A DNA stretch of 64,000 nt from Paenibacillus solani (GCF_001277345.1 NZ_LIUT01000001.1:2751699-2815698); one strand, 5' to 3'. Positions 1-9,644 are shown, numbered from the stretch's first letter. Notes: generated by a model not told the origin, from the letters alone. Program-made: numbers and translations.

Positions 1-2
1 AG

Positions 3-788
3 TTATCCCACACGCAAGGCCGGGTGCTGATCGAAGAAGTAAACGCTGTCCAAGGTGTAAGGGTAACCGAAACCCTGGCTTGCTCCATGAATATGGACCA
101 AAATTCAACCGAAGAATCTTTAAGCACGACAGCAAATAAACTGCCCCTCGTCATATATTGCCGCGGTGGCATCGGACGTATTGGAGCCGTCAGATTAAAA
201 TGGATCGAGGAGTTTGCAGCGCAAGGATATGCTGTATTTGCCCCTGCCTACCGCGGGAATGAAGGCAGCGAGGGACGTGATGAATTCGGAGGTGCCGATA
301 CTAGAGATGTGATTACCGCCATCGAATGGCTATCTCACCTCTCCTGGATCGATGACAGCAGAATCCATCTGTTAGGATTCTCCCGTGGTGCTATCAACGC
401 TGCCGTAGCAGCAGCCGTATCACCTCAAATTTCCAAAATGATTCTCTGGAGCGGTGTGTCGGATCTGGCGCAAACATATGAAGAGCGCATCGATCTGCGC
501 AGAATGATGAAGAGAGTCATTGGCGGCACACCTGCCAAGGTACCTGAACAGTATATGCTCCGATCCCCCATTCATTATGCGGATCGTATCAAATGTCCAG
601 TCCTGCTCGTCCATGGAACGCTGGACGAGCAAGTCCTGGTTGAACATAGTTATCGCATGCTTGAGAAACTGCGGGAACAAGGACATCAGCCGGAAGCCCA
701 TCTGTATGAAGGACTCCGGCATCATTTTCCTCCGCCGCAGCATGCTGCGGCAATCAACCGGATGTTCGATTGGTTGAAGAGAGTGTGA
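3..788 (+). CDS. alpha/beta hydrolase, prolyl-oligopeptidase-like (5' end outside window)
   Basis: Serine hydrolase of the alpha/beta fold, probably a cytoplasmic peptidase or esterase. The nucleophile elbow GFSRG lies about 120 residues after the GTG at position 24. The acid is probably the Asp of HGTLDEQ, and the catalytic His is in LRHHF close to the C-terminus. An oxyanion-type YCRGG segment follows the first strand. The frame is open to the left edge and the GTG at 24 has no ribosome site, so the gene most likely starts outside the window. Substrate cannot be told from sequence. It is convergent with the GNAT gene, with under 50 bp between them. Confidence 0.8.
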   Translation, partial: LSHTQGRVLIEEVNAVQGVRVTETLACSMNMDQNSTEESLSTTANKLPLVIYCRGGIGRIGAVRLKWIEEFAAQGYAVFAPAYRGNEGSEGRDEFGGADTRDVITAIEWLSHLSWIDDSRIHLLGFSRGAINAAVAAAVSPQISKMILWSGVSDLAQTYEERIDLRRMMKRVIGGTPAKVPEQYMLRSPIHYADRIKCPVLLVHGTLDEQVLVEHSYRMLEKLREQGHQPEAHLYEGLRHHFPPPQHAAAINRMFDWLKRV

Positions 789-836
789 GAAGTAGAAGCT
801 ATATTCTGTGCGGTTTGTTTTGCTGATCCCATATTC

Positions 837-1364
837 CTAACAATCTCTTCTAGTTAAGTCCTGTGAAGTATCAATCCAGTATTTACACATCCCGTCGGCA
901 ATGGAACTCAGCTCACCATGATTCCATTCAATGATGCGACGGGAAGCCAGGTTGGATTCATCGCAGGTTAAGAGCACCCGGCTTATATTTTTCTCTTGGG
1001 CTTTCTTAATCAATTCGGCCAGCATCCGCTTGCCATAGCCCTTTCCACGCTCTGAAGGCCTGATGACATATCCGATATGCCCTCCTAACTCCAGCAGCTT
1101 CTCATTTAAACGGTGTCGGAGTTTGCCGTAACCCACAGGCTTGTCGTTATGGTTCAGCCAGTAAATCGTCTGGGGAACATACTCGTCGGGCAAGTTGATG
1201 CTTCGCGCTATTTCATAATTCCGATGGACTTTGGACGAGAATTCTTCCATGTTTATGCTGTTTAAGCTGTTAACAAAGCCGTTTCCGCCATCACCAATTT
1301 CCTGGACCATAAGCAGAAGGCCCTCGCTCTCCTTCTCCTGCAGCTCCCTTAATTCCATTACCAT
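837..1364 (-). CDS. GNAT family N-acetyltransferase
   Basis: Protein of 175 residues with the GNAT acetyl-CoA site: a beta strand ending IGYVIRP followed by the pyrophosphate loop ERGKGYGKRM (Q/RxxGxG/A type) at about residues 100-115. It then has the usual ISRVLLTCDESNLASRRI segment. It would acetylate a small amine or a protein; the substrate is unknown. The ATG at 1364 follows a GGAGGAG ribosome site and lies 2 nt beyond the stop of the upstream RidA gene, so the two are probably translationally coupled. Confidence 0.85.
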   Translation of the reverse strand: MVMELRELQEKESEGLLLMVQEIGDGGNGFVNSLNSINMEEFSSKVHRNYEIARSINLPDEYVPQTIYWLNHNDKPVGYGKLRHRLNEKLLELGGHIGYVIRPSERGKGYGKRMLAELIKKAQEKNISRVLLTCDESNLASRRIIEWNHGELSSIADGMCKYWIDTSQDLTRRDC

Positions 1365-1366
1365 GC

Positions 1367-1822
1367 CTACTCCTCCACTTGAAATATCGAATCGACAATA
1401 ACAGGCAGCTGATCCCGCAAGGATACAGCTCCGAATACGGATCTCGCATGTATCCCTTGATCTCCGAACACCTCTAGCATCAGATCCGAAAAGCCATTCA
1501 ACACCTTATGGTGTTCTTCAAAGTTGGCTGTTGCGTTAACGAAGCCTTGAATCTTAACGACGCGCTTCACTTTATCAAGCGATCCAAGGCCTTCTTTTAA
1601 TACAGCTAAGACTTCAATTCCGGTGAGGCGAGCGAATTCGTAACCCTGCTCTGTCGTGTACTGGACGCCTAGCTTGCCCCTTGGCTGTCCTGAGGGACCC
1701 TTGCCTGAAACATACATTAACCCATCAACGATGACATAGTTGGCGTATTTGGCGGCTGGCGAGCTGGCTTCCGGCAAGCTGATGCCCAGCTGCCTCAGCC
1801 GTTCCTCCGCGTGATTAGCCAT
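1367..1822 (-). CDS. RidA/YjgF family protein
   Basis: Protein of 151 residues of the RidA (YjgF/YER057c/UK114) superfamily, which hydrolyses reactive enamine/imine intermediates or acts in related deaminations. The hallmark segments are VIVDGLMYVSGKGP, the central VLKEGLGSLDKVKRVVKIQGFVNA and SVFGAVSLRDQLPVIVDSIFQ. It belongs to the longer YjgF-like subgroup rather than the 125-residue canonical RidA. I chose the ATG at 1822, which has GAGAGG upstream. A TTG 33 nt further up has no ribosome site. It is the first gene of a two-gene unit with the GNAT gene. Confidence 0.85.
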   Translation of the reverse strand: MANHAEERLRQLGISLPEASSPAAKYANYVIVDGLMYVSGKGPSGQPRGKLGVQYTTEQGYEFARLTGIEVLAVLKEGLGSLDKVKRVVKIQGFVNATANFEEHHKVLNGFSDLMLEVFGDQGIHARSVFGAVSLRDQLPVIVDSIFQVEE

Positions 1823-1899
1823 ATCCACACACCTCTCTCTTGAAAAATATCCCAAAATTGATTTTTACTATTGTATCACGGAATTTCGGCTTTACAACT

Positions 1900-1934
1900 A
1901 AAAAAAGACGAAGCCCACGCAGCCGGGATTCGTC
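1900..1934 (-). terminator. rho-independent terminator after the SLH/GH18 gene
   Basis: On the minus strand a GACGAA / TTCGTC stem with an inner GC-rich pairing is followed by seven U. It sits about 20 nt after the stop of the SLH/GH18 gene. Confidence 0.75.
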
Positions 1935-1955
1935 ATAAATCCAATAAGATGAGTG

Positions 1956-3560
1956 TTATATCCCAAAGGAATAAGAGGCATAACGCTCTGCGTTGTAAAT
2001 GGATTGCCATACGTCTGTTGTCTCGGCGCCCGGGTACCAATAGGCATATCCTGCAATTTGATATCGGGCCGCCATCAGATGTTTCCATGACAGTGAGCGG
2101 GCATCCTCGGTCCATATACGATGCTGAATCCCATTATTTCTATAGGCAGCTTCATACTGTCCCACATCGGCATTCCATGATAAGGATGCTCGTTTCAGAC
2201 GAGTGCGATGTCCCTGTTCGACCAAAGTGATATCCTGTGAGGACACCGATGACGCAATCCGCCAATCCCTGGTGTAGAGCGGATAGGCGATAATGCTTTT
2301 CTTAGCCGGAACTTGAGTCAGCAGCTTGTTCAGAGCAGATTCGCTCCATGGCAGGGAGGATACAGAGCCCGCTATGGGCGAGCCGCCCCAATGCTGGTCA
2401 TAGCTCATGAGCACCATATAGTCCACTTGCCTGCCAAGCGACGCATAATCGAAGGCAGCCGTCCAATCCGTATTCAGATCAGGAGAGACATCGATGGATA
2501 ACTTGGCCCCGAGCCGCTTCAATTCGATAGATAATTGCGTGATGAAGGTCGTTAAATTCTGCCGATCCGAAGGCATAACGTTCTCAAAGTCGATATTAAT
2601 CCCGTCCAATCGATATCGGGCCACATTGGCAGTAATACGGTCTATGACGGACTTCCTAATTGGTGCACTGCTCAAAACCTGGTGAGTTCCTTCATCATTG
2701 CCGCAGTTACCCACCATCGCCCAGACCTGACGACCATTGTTATGCGCCCAATTCAACAGCTCGATGTCCGTGCTGTCGGACACCTTTCCGTTAGACTCCA
2801 TGTAAAACCACCGGGGTACAAGCACATTCAATCCGGCTCGTTTGGCATAAGAGATGTATTGGTTTGCCGTGCCATTATACAGCCAGCCCATATGAATATT
2901 CACTGGAGTCTGACTGTCAATTCTGGACTTCACATTCCCCGTCTGAAGGATTCGGTCCAATAGTGCTGCTGTCTCTTCGCGTGTAATCGCGTCCTGCGGT
3001 CTGAATTGCCCTTTGCTTCCTTGAAGCCAACCCGTACCAGTCGCTTGGCTAACAGCATTCCAAGCCCACTGAGCAATAGAAGCAGAATCTGCATAGATGG
3101 CAGCTGTATTTGTGTAATTTACTCCGCTCTGCTTCATGGCACGGATTACGATTACAGCGGCCTCCTGCCGAGTTATCGGATCATTCGGGTAAAACCGGTA
3201 TCCATTCCCCTCAACGATCGATAGATTAAGGGCTGCATGAATCCAGCCATAATACCAAGCCGACTTCGATACATCCCGAAAGGCCGGCAGATCATTCTGA
3301 ACAGGCTCCATCCTGAGCATTCTGGCAACCATCGTGACAAACTCGGCACGGGTAACCGGATTTCGCGGCAAAAAAGCCCCTGTGCCGTCACCGCTTACGA
3401 TACTCCGCTTGGCCAGACGATTAATCGCCTCTTTGGCAAAGCTAGCTGAAATATCGTGAAAAGCAGTTGAACCAGGAGCTTGCGCCGCTGATGTCTGAGC
3501 AGGGCTTAACAGCGCTGTAAATGACAACAGCAAACAAAGTGACAGGATATATTTCTTCAA
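1956..3560 (-). CDS. secreted SLH-domain glycoside hydrolase family 18 protein
   Basis: Extracellular, cell-wall-anchored protein of 534 residues. A Sec signal peptide (KK, hydrophobic core, TSAA at about 23-26) is followed by three S-layer homology repeats at about 34-80, 93-142 and 155-203. These bind pyruvylated wall polymers. A GH18 catalytic domain occupies about 220-525. Its active-site strand reads LDGINIDFEN with the acid Glu at about 326, a YaaH/SleL-like variant that acts on chitin or peptidoglycan glycans. YMVLMSYDQHWGG and the late WYPG tryptophan region are also typical. The ATG at 3560 is followed by a lysine-rich signal peptide. Likely a wall-remodelling or spore-cortex-type glucosaminidase; the exact substrate is not resolved. 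Confidence 0.85.
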   Translation of the reverse strand: MKKYILSLCLLLSFTALLSPAQTSAAQAPGSTAFHDISASFAKEAINRLAKRSIVSGDGTGAFLPRNPVTRAEFVTMVARMLRMEPVQNDLPAFRDVSKSAWYYGWIHAALNLSIVEGNGYRFYPNDPITRQEAAVIVIRAMKQSGVNYTNTAAIYADSASIAQWAWNAVSQATGTGWLQGSKGQFRPQDAITREETAALLDRILQTGNVKSRIDSQTPVNIHMGWLYNGTANQYISYAKRAGLNVLVPRWFYMESNGKVSDSTDIELLNWAHNNGRQVWAMVGNCGNDEGTHQVLSSAPIRKSVIDRITANVARYRLDGINIDFENVMPSDRQNLTTFITQLSIELKRLGAKLSIDVSPDLNTDWTAAFDYASLGRQVDYMVLMSYDQHWGGSPIAGSVSSLPWSESALNKLLTQVPAKKSIIAYPLYTRDWRIASSVSSQDITLVEQGHRTRLKRASLSWNADVGQYEAAYRNNGIQHRIWTEDARSLSWKHLMAARYQIAGYAYWYPGAETTDVWQSIYNAERYASYSFGI

Positions 3561-3571
3561 AGGGACGCCTC

Positions 3572-3617
3572 GATTCTATCATCTGATACTCTCAGCATAT
3601 CAGATGAAGGTAGAATC
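3572..3617 (-). terminator. long imperfect hairpin between pullulanase and SLH/GH18 genes
   Basis: GATTCTA...TAGAATC encloses CATCTGATA...TATCAGATG. It lies after the pullulanase stop and just upstream of the GH18 start. There is no clear U-run, so it may be a terminator or a leader hairpin of the GH18 mRNA. Confidence 0.45.
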
Positions 3618-3661
3618 AGGCATTATTCATTTCTTGGTAATATTAGCTGGCTGTTCATGGT

Positions 3662-5614
3662 TTAGCAGGATAATATGACAGCGCCAATTCCGGAGACGAC
3701 AAGTGATTCCCGACTTATACGTTTTATAAGCTCTTCTCCAAGCAAAACCTTCCAATCGCCCAGCTGGGGTAAAACGAGAGAAGACTCTTTGCGAGCCGCA
3801 TAATACAGTACATATATATGTTTCTCTGTATCACCACCTGCATGATCGCGAAGAGTGAAAGCAATGGCATGCTCAGGACAGGGCTCAAACTGTAGTTGCT
3901 CACGAATCGATGCAGCATCTTTCATTCGAAAAGCCGGATGCTCCTTGCGAAGCTGAACAAGCCGCTGAATATATCTCACTCCATCCAGGTGCTGTGATGC
4001 CATCTCCCAATCTAGTCGATTGATCTCATCACTGGAGTTATAGCTGTTCTCTATCCTATTCTTGGATCGATAAAATTCTTGGCCAGCATGTAAGAAAGGG
4101 ATGCCTTGACTGGTCAGGATCATGGCTGATGACAGTCGGTGCATAGCACGGCGCACGATGTCAGTATCTCCTTCCGTCGACAGCATAATTTTGTCCCATA
4201 GGGTATGGTTATCGTGACACTCCACATAATTTACACACTGATCTGGCTCGGAGGCAAATGCCTTGATTTCTCTGGAATACGAAATGCCTCCCACAATGCC
4301 TCGCTTTACCTTGTCTTGGTAGCCAACACCTCCACTTACAAAGCCTTTGTAGTCGAATTGGAAGATGTCCCCCTTAACTGCATCCCGGAATCCGTCGTTA
4401 AAAAGCGCGATCCGCGGCATCAACGCTGCTTGCTGCTGATTCGCACGTTTCTTTTCCTCCAGCTCGGTATTCATAACCCAGCCTTCTCCGATCGTGATGA
4501 TGGATGGGTCGATCTCATCCAAACGTGACCGGATTTCATTCATTGTTTCAACATCCAGCAAACCCATTAAATCGAAGCGAAAACCGTCAATCCGGTACTC
4601 CTTCACCCAGTGCAGGACGGATTCCACAATGAACTTTCGCATCATCGGCCGTTCGGAGGCTGTGTCATTACCGCATCCCGATCCGTTGGAAAATTTGCGA
4701 TCCTTGTTATAGCGAAGATAATATCCAGGGACCAGCTTAGTGAAATTAATTAAATACCCGTCATAGACATGGTTGTACACCACGTCCATAATGACGCGAA
4801 GGCCGTGATCATGAAAAGTTTGAATCATCTGCTTCAGTTCGCGAATCCGCACCTCAGGTATGTATGGATCGGTAGCGTACGAACCTTCGGGGGCGTTGTA
4901 ATTTTTAGGATCATACCCCCAATTGTACTGTGGGACATGAAGCGCGGTTTCATCCACGCTTTCCGTTGAGAAATCATAGATCGGGAGAAGCTCCACATGC
5001 GTAACTCCCAGCTCAGCAATATGATCGAGTCCTGTACGAATTCCTTCCGGCCCGCGTGTGCCTGTCTCTGTAAGACCTTTAAACTTGCCCTTGTGCTCCA
5101 CTCCGCTGTCCGAATGGATGGTATAATCCCGAACATGCAATTCATAGATAATGGCATCCACCGGACTATGTAATGGTGGTTTGTCTTCGGTCCACCGCTT
5201 AGGATCGGTCGTCGCCATATCTACAATGCAAGCTCGGTCCCCGTTGACGCCAACGGCAGCTGCATAGGGATCAATGGCTTCGTTCCACTGGTCCCCGATA
5301 AGAACCTGGTAGGTATAATACATGCCCTGAAGATCTTCTGCGATGGTTAGCTGCCAGGTCCCTTTCACATCTCGAGTCATCGCGTATCGACGGGCTTCTG
5401 CTGTTTGCCAATCCGCATACAGAAGAACATAGGCTTCGCTGGCTGTCGGCGCCCACAGACGGAACGCAGACTCTTGAGGGTGATAGGTTAATCCCAAATC
5501 GGTTCCCTCATAGTAAAATAGCTCGTCAAATTCTTTATCAAACACGGAGACTCCGCCGGTTACGGCCAGATCCCCGTAATGAATGACTGCATCGCTTTCT
5601 TTTTGTACGGACAA
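3662..5614 (-). CDS. pulA: type I pullulanase (alpha-1,6 debranching enzyme)
   Basis: GH13 debranching enzyme of 650 residues that cleaves alpha-1,6 bonds in pullulan, amylopectin or glycogen-derived dextrins. It has no signal peptide, so it is intracellular. A CBM48-like module (about 30-140) precedes the (beta/alpha)8 barrel. The type I signature YNWGYDP is present, as are DVVYNHV (region I), GFRFDLMG (nucleophile Asp, region II), GEGW (acid/base Glu, region III) and VECHDNHT (region IV). The start is a TTG at 5614 with AAGGAG 9 nt upstream. The stop of the DUF4129 gene lies 13 nt away, so it may be co-transcribed with the MoxR operon. Confidence 0.92.
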   Translation of the reverse strand: MSVQKESDAVIHYGDLAVTGGVSVFDKEFDELFYYEGTDLGLTYHPQESAFRLWAPTASEAYVLLYADWQTAEARRYAMTRDVKGTWQLTIAEDLQGMYYTYQVLIGDQWNEAIDPYAAAVGVNGDRACIVDMATTDPKRWTEDKPPLHSPVDAIIYELHVRDYTIHSDSGVEHKGKFKGLTETGTRGPEGIRTGLDHIAELGVTHVELLPIYDFSTESVDETALHVPQYNWGYDPKNYNAPEGSYATDPYIPEVRIRELKQMIQTFHDHGLRVIMDVVYNHVYDGYLINFTKLVPGYYLRYNKDRKFSNGSGCGNDTASERPMMRKFIVESVLHWVKEYRIDGFRFDLMGLLDVETMNEIRSRLDEIDPSIITIGEGWVMNTELEEKKRANQQQAALMPRIALFNDGFRDAVKGDIFQFDYKGFVSGGVGYQDKVKRGIVGGISYSREIKAFASEPDQCVNYVECHDNHTLWDKIMLSTEGDTDIVRRAMHRLSSAMILTSQGIPFLHAGQEFYRSKNRIENSYNSSDEINRLDWEMASQHLDGVRYIQRLVQLRKEHPAFRMKDAASIREQLQFEPCPEHAIAFTLRDHAGGDTEKHIYVLYYAARKESSLVLPQLGDWKVLLGEELIKRISRESLVVSGIGAVILSC

Positions 5615-5627
5615 GATGTCTCACTCC

Positions 5628-6935
5628 TTATGTAGACTTCCGTTCTTGTTGTAAACGATCAACCTCTTCTTGAGTGATAGCACGGTTTCCATAACGGGCT
5701 TCCTCATAAAGCTCGATCAAGGATGGCGGTATTCTATCACTCTGACCGTCCCATTCCATAAGCTCGCTTTTGGTTTCCCGCGGCGTTAGAGATGCTTTCC
5801 AATGATAGCCTTCCCTGATACTTCTAGAAAGTATCATCCGATACATATGGCGAATTTTCTCATTGAGCTGCTGAGGTCCTTCTCCTGAACGTAACTTTCC
5901 ACCGATTCGCATACCGGATAACAACCGTCTTAACCGCTTGGAAGCCGGATCATGTTCAATCTTCTCCACTTCATCTTCATATCCCAGAGAGGATGGAGCA
6001 GGCTGCCTGTTCATTAACCTGTTCATCCATGCAGAGAATCTTCTATATAGCTGTGGCAGCACTTTACCTAACCTAAACAAAGCATAGATGATACCGATTC
6101 CAATCACCGTGAAAACAACATACAGCAGAATTTTCTCCATTATCTTGATCCACGGACTTGCTGGTTTTATTTCTTCATCCAAGAAAGGGATTTCCGGTGG
6201 AGGTTCTGGCTCAGGAGGCGAATCTGGAACCTGCTCCGTTCCCGTACCTATAATGCCAATGATCCATGATGTAATCCCTCTGGCTAAATCAGAGACCCAT
6301 TGCTGCAGCTGGGGAAGGAAAGCAACGGTTCCGATCAGAAGCAGCAATATGATGACAAACCAGCGGTTGTAACGCAGCACACGCCGTTCCAATATAGGCT
6401 GGTCATTGCCTGGAAGGGTTTCCTCAAGCACGGATTGGCGATTGACGATCAGTAGGGTCGTGATTAGCGCCGCTGCCCCCATCCAGGTAAGTAGCGCCAT
6501 TCCATCCTGGAAGGAAGCCAGATAACGTAATACAAAGCTGCTGAGCCCATACAAGATCAATCCTACCAGGAAATAAATTCCCGGGAACATCTTACTCCAG
6601 TCCACTTGCTCCATGCGGCTCCCTCGATAACTGGCTATAAACAATACAGGAATGAGATAAACGAGCGCCCGATCTACACCTGCAAAAACGATGGGTACCA
6701 CAATAGCCATCAGGCACGCCCATAATAACGCCTTGAACTGACGATCGAACTTGAACCATAGCGAACCTAGATAACCTAATAGGTACCCGCCTAATACCAC
6801 TGCAGGCCAGATCCATCGGTACGTTTCGGGCAATAAGTAGAATACCGGAATAAAAAGCACAGGAAAATAGAGCAAGCATTCAACGAATCCCTGGAAGAAC
6901 ACCTTTATAAATCCTCTGGAACCTTGACTACTCAT
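5628..6935 (-). CDS. multi-pass membrane protein with C-terminal DUF4129
   Basis: Protein of 435 residues with about seven N-terminal transmembrane segments (to about residue 215), an acidic/proline-rich outside loop (EPEPPPE), a further membrane helix near 270-290, and a cytoplasmic DUF4129-type tail. The tail carries LTPRETKSEL and LYEEARYGN. DUF4129 proteins often occur next to transglutaminase domains, MoxR ATPases and DUF58 proteins. Here no transglutaminase domain is visible. The ATG overlaps the stop of the DUF58 gene (ATGA), with AAGGAGG upstream. Function unknown; likely an envelope-maintenance factor working with MoxR. Confidence 0.8.
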   Translation of the reverse strand: MSSQGSRGFIKVFFQGFVECLLYFPVLFIPVFYLLPETYRWIWPAVVLGGYLLGYLGSLWFKFDRQFKALLWACLMAIVVPIVFAGVDRALVYLIPVLFIASYRGSRMEQVDWSKMFPGIYFLVGLILYGLSSFVLRYLASFQDGMALLTWMGAAALITTLLIVNRQSVLEETLPGNDQPILERRVLRYNRWFVIILLLLIGTVAFLPQLQQWVSDLARGITSWIIGIIGTGTEQVPDSPPEPEPPPEIPFLDEEIKPASPWIKIMEKILLYVVFTVIGIGIIYALFRLGKVLPQLYRRFSAWMNRLMNRQPAPSSLGYEDEVEKIEHDPASKRLRRLLSGMRIGGKLRSGEGPQQLNEKIRHMYRMILSRSIREGYHWKASLTPRETKSELMEWDGQSDRIPPSLIELYEEARYGNRAITQEEVDRLQQERKST

Positions 6936-8035
6936 GCAGACACCTCCTTCGCAGGAGAAGGTACATTTTCAAGAGGAACGACCTGGATCGTATGGCCAAA
7001 CTCCCGAAATCGCTGAAATACTTCTTCCAGCCTGGGGCTGACGTATGTGCTCAGTACAAGAATATCGGTTGCCTCTGTATGCCGGGAAAGTTCTTGCACC
7101 ATATAGTCATGGAATGATAGCCTGCGTGTCAGCTCAAGCTGTGCAAGCATTTCCAATATGAGCTGCTGCTGCGTCATGCCGCCTGCAACCGGGACAAACG
7201 CCTCAAGGCTTGTTTCCTCACCCAGCGTGCCGTTTGTCCCCATCCCGACTTCCATCCCTTGCGCTAATAAATGTGCCGTAATACCGGCTGTTAGCCGGAT
7301 ACCATGCTCGATCGGCTCAGGTCGGGTCGCTTTGTTCCACATCTGCTCGTGGTCCTCGATATTCAGATAGATTAAGAGTCGGCTGTCAGCTGTCGTATCC
7401 CGTCTGTGGACCTGCAAACGGCCAGTCCGTGCCGTTGCTTTCCATTGTATATCCTTTAACGGATCTCCATCCCGATATTCACGTACGCCCGATGTTAGGA
7501 AAGGATCCTCTAATATCCATCGTCGAACCAGCATTTCGCCCATCCAGGTTTGGACCGGCAGATCCATCTCAGTTACATCCATGGGCATGGGATATACGAT
7601 AATACCACCCGTCATCGTCTTGCTCTGCACAATGGAGACTATCCCGACCAGATCACCCGCTGTCATCGTAACGGAACCCAGCTTATACAGACCTCTTCGC
7701 TGAGCGGTAATCCGATGTCTACGATGAATTTTGGTCCATGGCAGCAGACTGAAGAAGCTTTTGTGGTTCTGATTGAATTGGCCTTCACTAATATCCAGGT
7801 TAAGTTGATTATCAAATGCCAGGCCTGAGCGGAATTGAGACTCCACCCTGAGCCAGGGCACAGGCAATGCTTTACGATTCTCGATGATTTCAATCAACTC
7901 CACGGAATCTCCTTCGTAACAGGTAGACACCTTGAAGGAGCGGGTGTAGTTCAGCTTTTTCAATGCCTGGTTAAAAATCTTGGCTTGCACTACGACCGCC
8001 ACAGCGGCGATTAACAATATCCAGTAGGCTCCCAT
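6932..8035 (-). CDS. DUF58 domain protein (MoxR-associated)
   Basis: Protein of 367 residues with a single N-terminal membrane anchor (about 3-18), an Ig-like beta-rich region, and the DUF58 signature DPFLTSGVREYRDGDPLKDIQWKA around residue 180-200. A VWA-like C-terminal half follows. DUF58 proteins act with MoxR AAA ATPases in envelope or periplasmic maturation; the precise substrate is unknown. It is the middle gene of the operon moxR-DUF58-DUF4129 and overlaps its downstream neighbour by 4 nt. Confidence 0.85.
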   Translation of the reverse strand: MGAYWILLIAAVAVVVQAKIFNQALKKLNYTRSFKVSTCYEGDSVELIEIIENRKALPVPWLRVESQFRSGLAFDNQLNLDISEGQFNQNHKSFFSLLPWTKIHRRHRITAQRRGLYKLGSVTMTAGDLVGIVSIVQSKTMTGGIIVYPMPMDVTEMDLPVQTWMGEMLVRRWILEDPFLTSGVREYRDGDPLKDIQWKATARTGRLQVHRRDTTADSRLLIYLNIEDHEQMWNKATRPEPIEHGIRLTAGITAHLLAQGMEVGMGTNGTLGEETSLEAFVPVAGGMTQQQLILEMLAQLELTRRLSFHDYMVQELSRHTEATDILVLSTYVSPRLEEVFQRFREFGHTIQVVPLENVPSPAKEVSA

Positions 8036-8050
8036 TCCCGATATCGCCCC

Positions 8051-9070
8051 CTATGACATGATGCCTTCTTCGGTCGGTACGGCAACCTGCTGCAGCAGCC
8101 GCTCAATGACCTCCTCGGATGCGGCAGCACCGCCACGGCTATGTAGCGTTCCCTTAAGCTTTATACGATGTGCCCAAGCCGGCACAGCCAAATCCTTCAC
8201 ATCATCAGGCGTTACAAACTCCCTGCCCTTCAGAACAGCCTGAACTTGTACGGCTTTCAGCAAAGCTTGGCAGCCCCTTGGGCTTACGCCGGACAGCACT
8301 GCTTCATCGCGTCTGGATTGCTCAGCTAACGCAACGATATAAGCAAGCATTTCGTCACTCACATGGACTTTGCTGACGATATGCCTGGCTTCTACGATGC
8401 TGTCAGATGTCGCGATTGCCGTAAGAGATTCCAAAGGCTGATCATCTTTAAATCGTTTCAGTATATTTACGCTTTCCTCTGAAGAAGGATACCCCATATT
8501 CAGTTTAAATAGAAAACGGTCCAACTGCGCCTCTGGCAGTGGAAACGTTCCTTGCTGTTCGAGCGGGTTCTGCGTGGCAATGACAAGAAACGGTTCTTTC
8601 AGTTGATGGGTGACCCCGTCAATACTGATCTGGCGTTCCTCCATACACTCCAGCAGACTGGACTGTGTACGCGGGGTCGCTCTGTTAATCTCGTCGGCCA
8701 GGAGTATGTTGGTAAACAGTGGTCCGGGACGGAATTCAAAAGCCGAGGACTGTTGATTATAGAAATAAATACCGCTCAAGTCTGACGGCAGTAAATCCGG
8801 AGTAAACTGTACTCTCTTAAACGTGCAATCAATGGATTTTGAAATGGACTTGGCCAGTAAAGTCTTGCCTGTCCCAGGCACATCCTCCAGGAGTACATGA
8901 CCGGAAGTGACCATGGCGATAAACAGACGATCAATCAATTGCTCTTTACCCACCATGACTTTGGAAACGTTTACCCGAATATCGTCAGCAAGACGACGAA
9001 CACCATGATAATCTATAGTAATAGTAACCCACTCCTTATATAGTTTCACTTCACACACAAAATTCGTCAC
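8051..9070 (-). CDS. MoxR-family AAA+ ATPase
   Basis: Protein of up to 339 residues. Walker A is EDVPGTGKT, Walker B LLADEINRA, sensor 1 is in FLVIATQNP, and an arginine-finger region follows LPEAQLDRF. These are typical of the MoxR branch (YeaC-like). It is a chaperone-like ATPase acting with the downstream DUF58 protein. The start is uncertain. A GTG at 9070 has only weak pairing upstream. A good AAGGAG lies inside the frame at about codon 13, and the only start-like codons at correct spacing after it are ATT/ATA, next to the usual family N-terminus. See the separate finding. Confidence 0.88.
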   Translation of the reverse strand: MTNFVCEVKLYKEWVTITIDYHGVRRLADDIRVNVSKVMVGKEQLIDRLFIAMVTSGHVLLEDVPGTGKTLLAKSISKSIDCTFKRVQFTPDLLPSDLSGIYFYNQQSSAFEFRPGPLFTNILLADEINRATPRTQSSLLECMEERQISIDGVTHQLKEPFLVIATQNPLEQQGTFPLPEAQLDRFLFKLNMGYPSSEESVNILKRFKDDQPLESLTAIATSDSIVEARHIVSKVHVSDEMLAYIVALAEQSRRDEAVLSGVSPRGCQALLKAVQVQAVLKGREFVTPDDVKDLAVPAWAHRIKLKGTLHSRGGAAASEEVIERLLQQVAVPTEEGIMS

Positions 9071-9257
9071 GACATACCATTATTCCTGTTAATTGAGGCA
9101 AAATCCTATTCAATGCACACTGGTGGTATCTTTTTGTGCCGGAATAAAACATGCTCTTCCCGTTTATTGCTTGTGACACACCAAGAAGCTGTCCGCAGAC
9201 AGCCTCGAGTTACAATACGTTATTGGTACTTTATGGATATTCATGACTCAACATGGT

Positions 9258-9644
9258 TCATTCCTCAGATTTCGTCTCTTCCGGGTCCGTGAATGTCGCA
9301 CCTTTAGCGAGCAATATTTTCATCAGCACCTGATCTGCCTCATCGCGACGATCCACACGGATGTCGATATAATGCTTAATTTCTGGAGGACGAGCATAAA
9401 ACGGATCGAGAGAGTCCGACCATCTCTTATAATCCGGATGCCTCCGGAAGCCGATTAAGGGGTCTTTAATGCCGCTCCAGCGAGAGAGGAATATATACTC
9501 GTCCCGGTTCTCTACGCACTTGTGAAGCTCGTGGTCTATATAACCTTTTTTCGATAACAGAACACTTGAGGCCTCACGAAAGGCGCTCTCAAACTCACTT
9601 GCCAGCCCAGGTTTGATATAAAGAATCGCTGATTCCAGTATCAT
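9258..9644 (-). CDS. antibiotic biosynthesis monooxygenase (ABM) domain protein
   Basis: Protein of 128 residues with the ferredoxin-like dimeric alpha/beta barrel fold of ABM/EthD-type proteins. It starts MILESAILYIKPG, the helix carries EFESAFREAS, and the strand EYIFLSRWSG and helix GFRRHPDYKRW match the family. The ATG at 9644 has a GGGGGGA ribosome site 7 nt upstream. Longer readings upstream cross the intergenic region and are not supported. The last 30 residues are an added charged tail. Substrate unknown; some members degrade haem or oxidise quinols. Confidence 0.8.
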   Translation of the reverse strand: MILESAILYIKPGLASEFESAFREASSVLLSKKGYIDHELHKCVENRDEYIFLSRWSGIKDPLIGFRRHPDYKRWSDSLDPFYARPPEIKHYIDIRVDRRDEADQVLMKILLAKGATFTDPEETKSEE

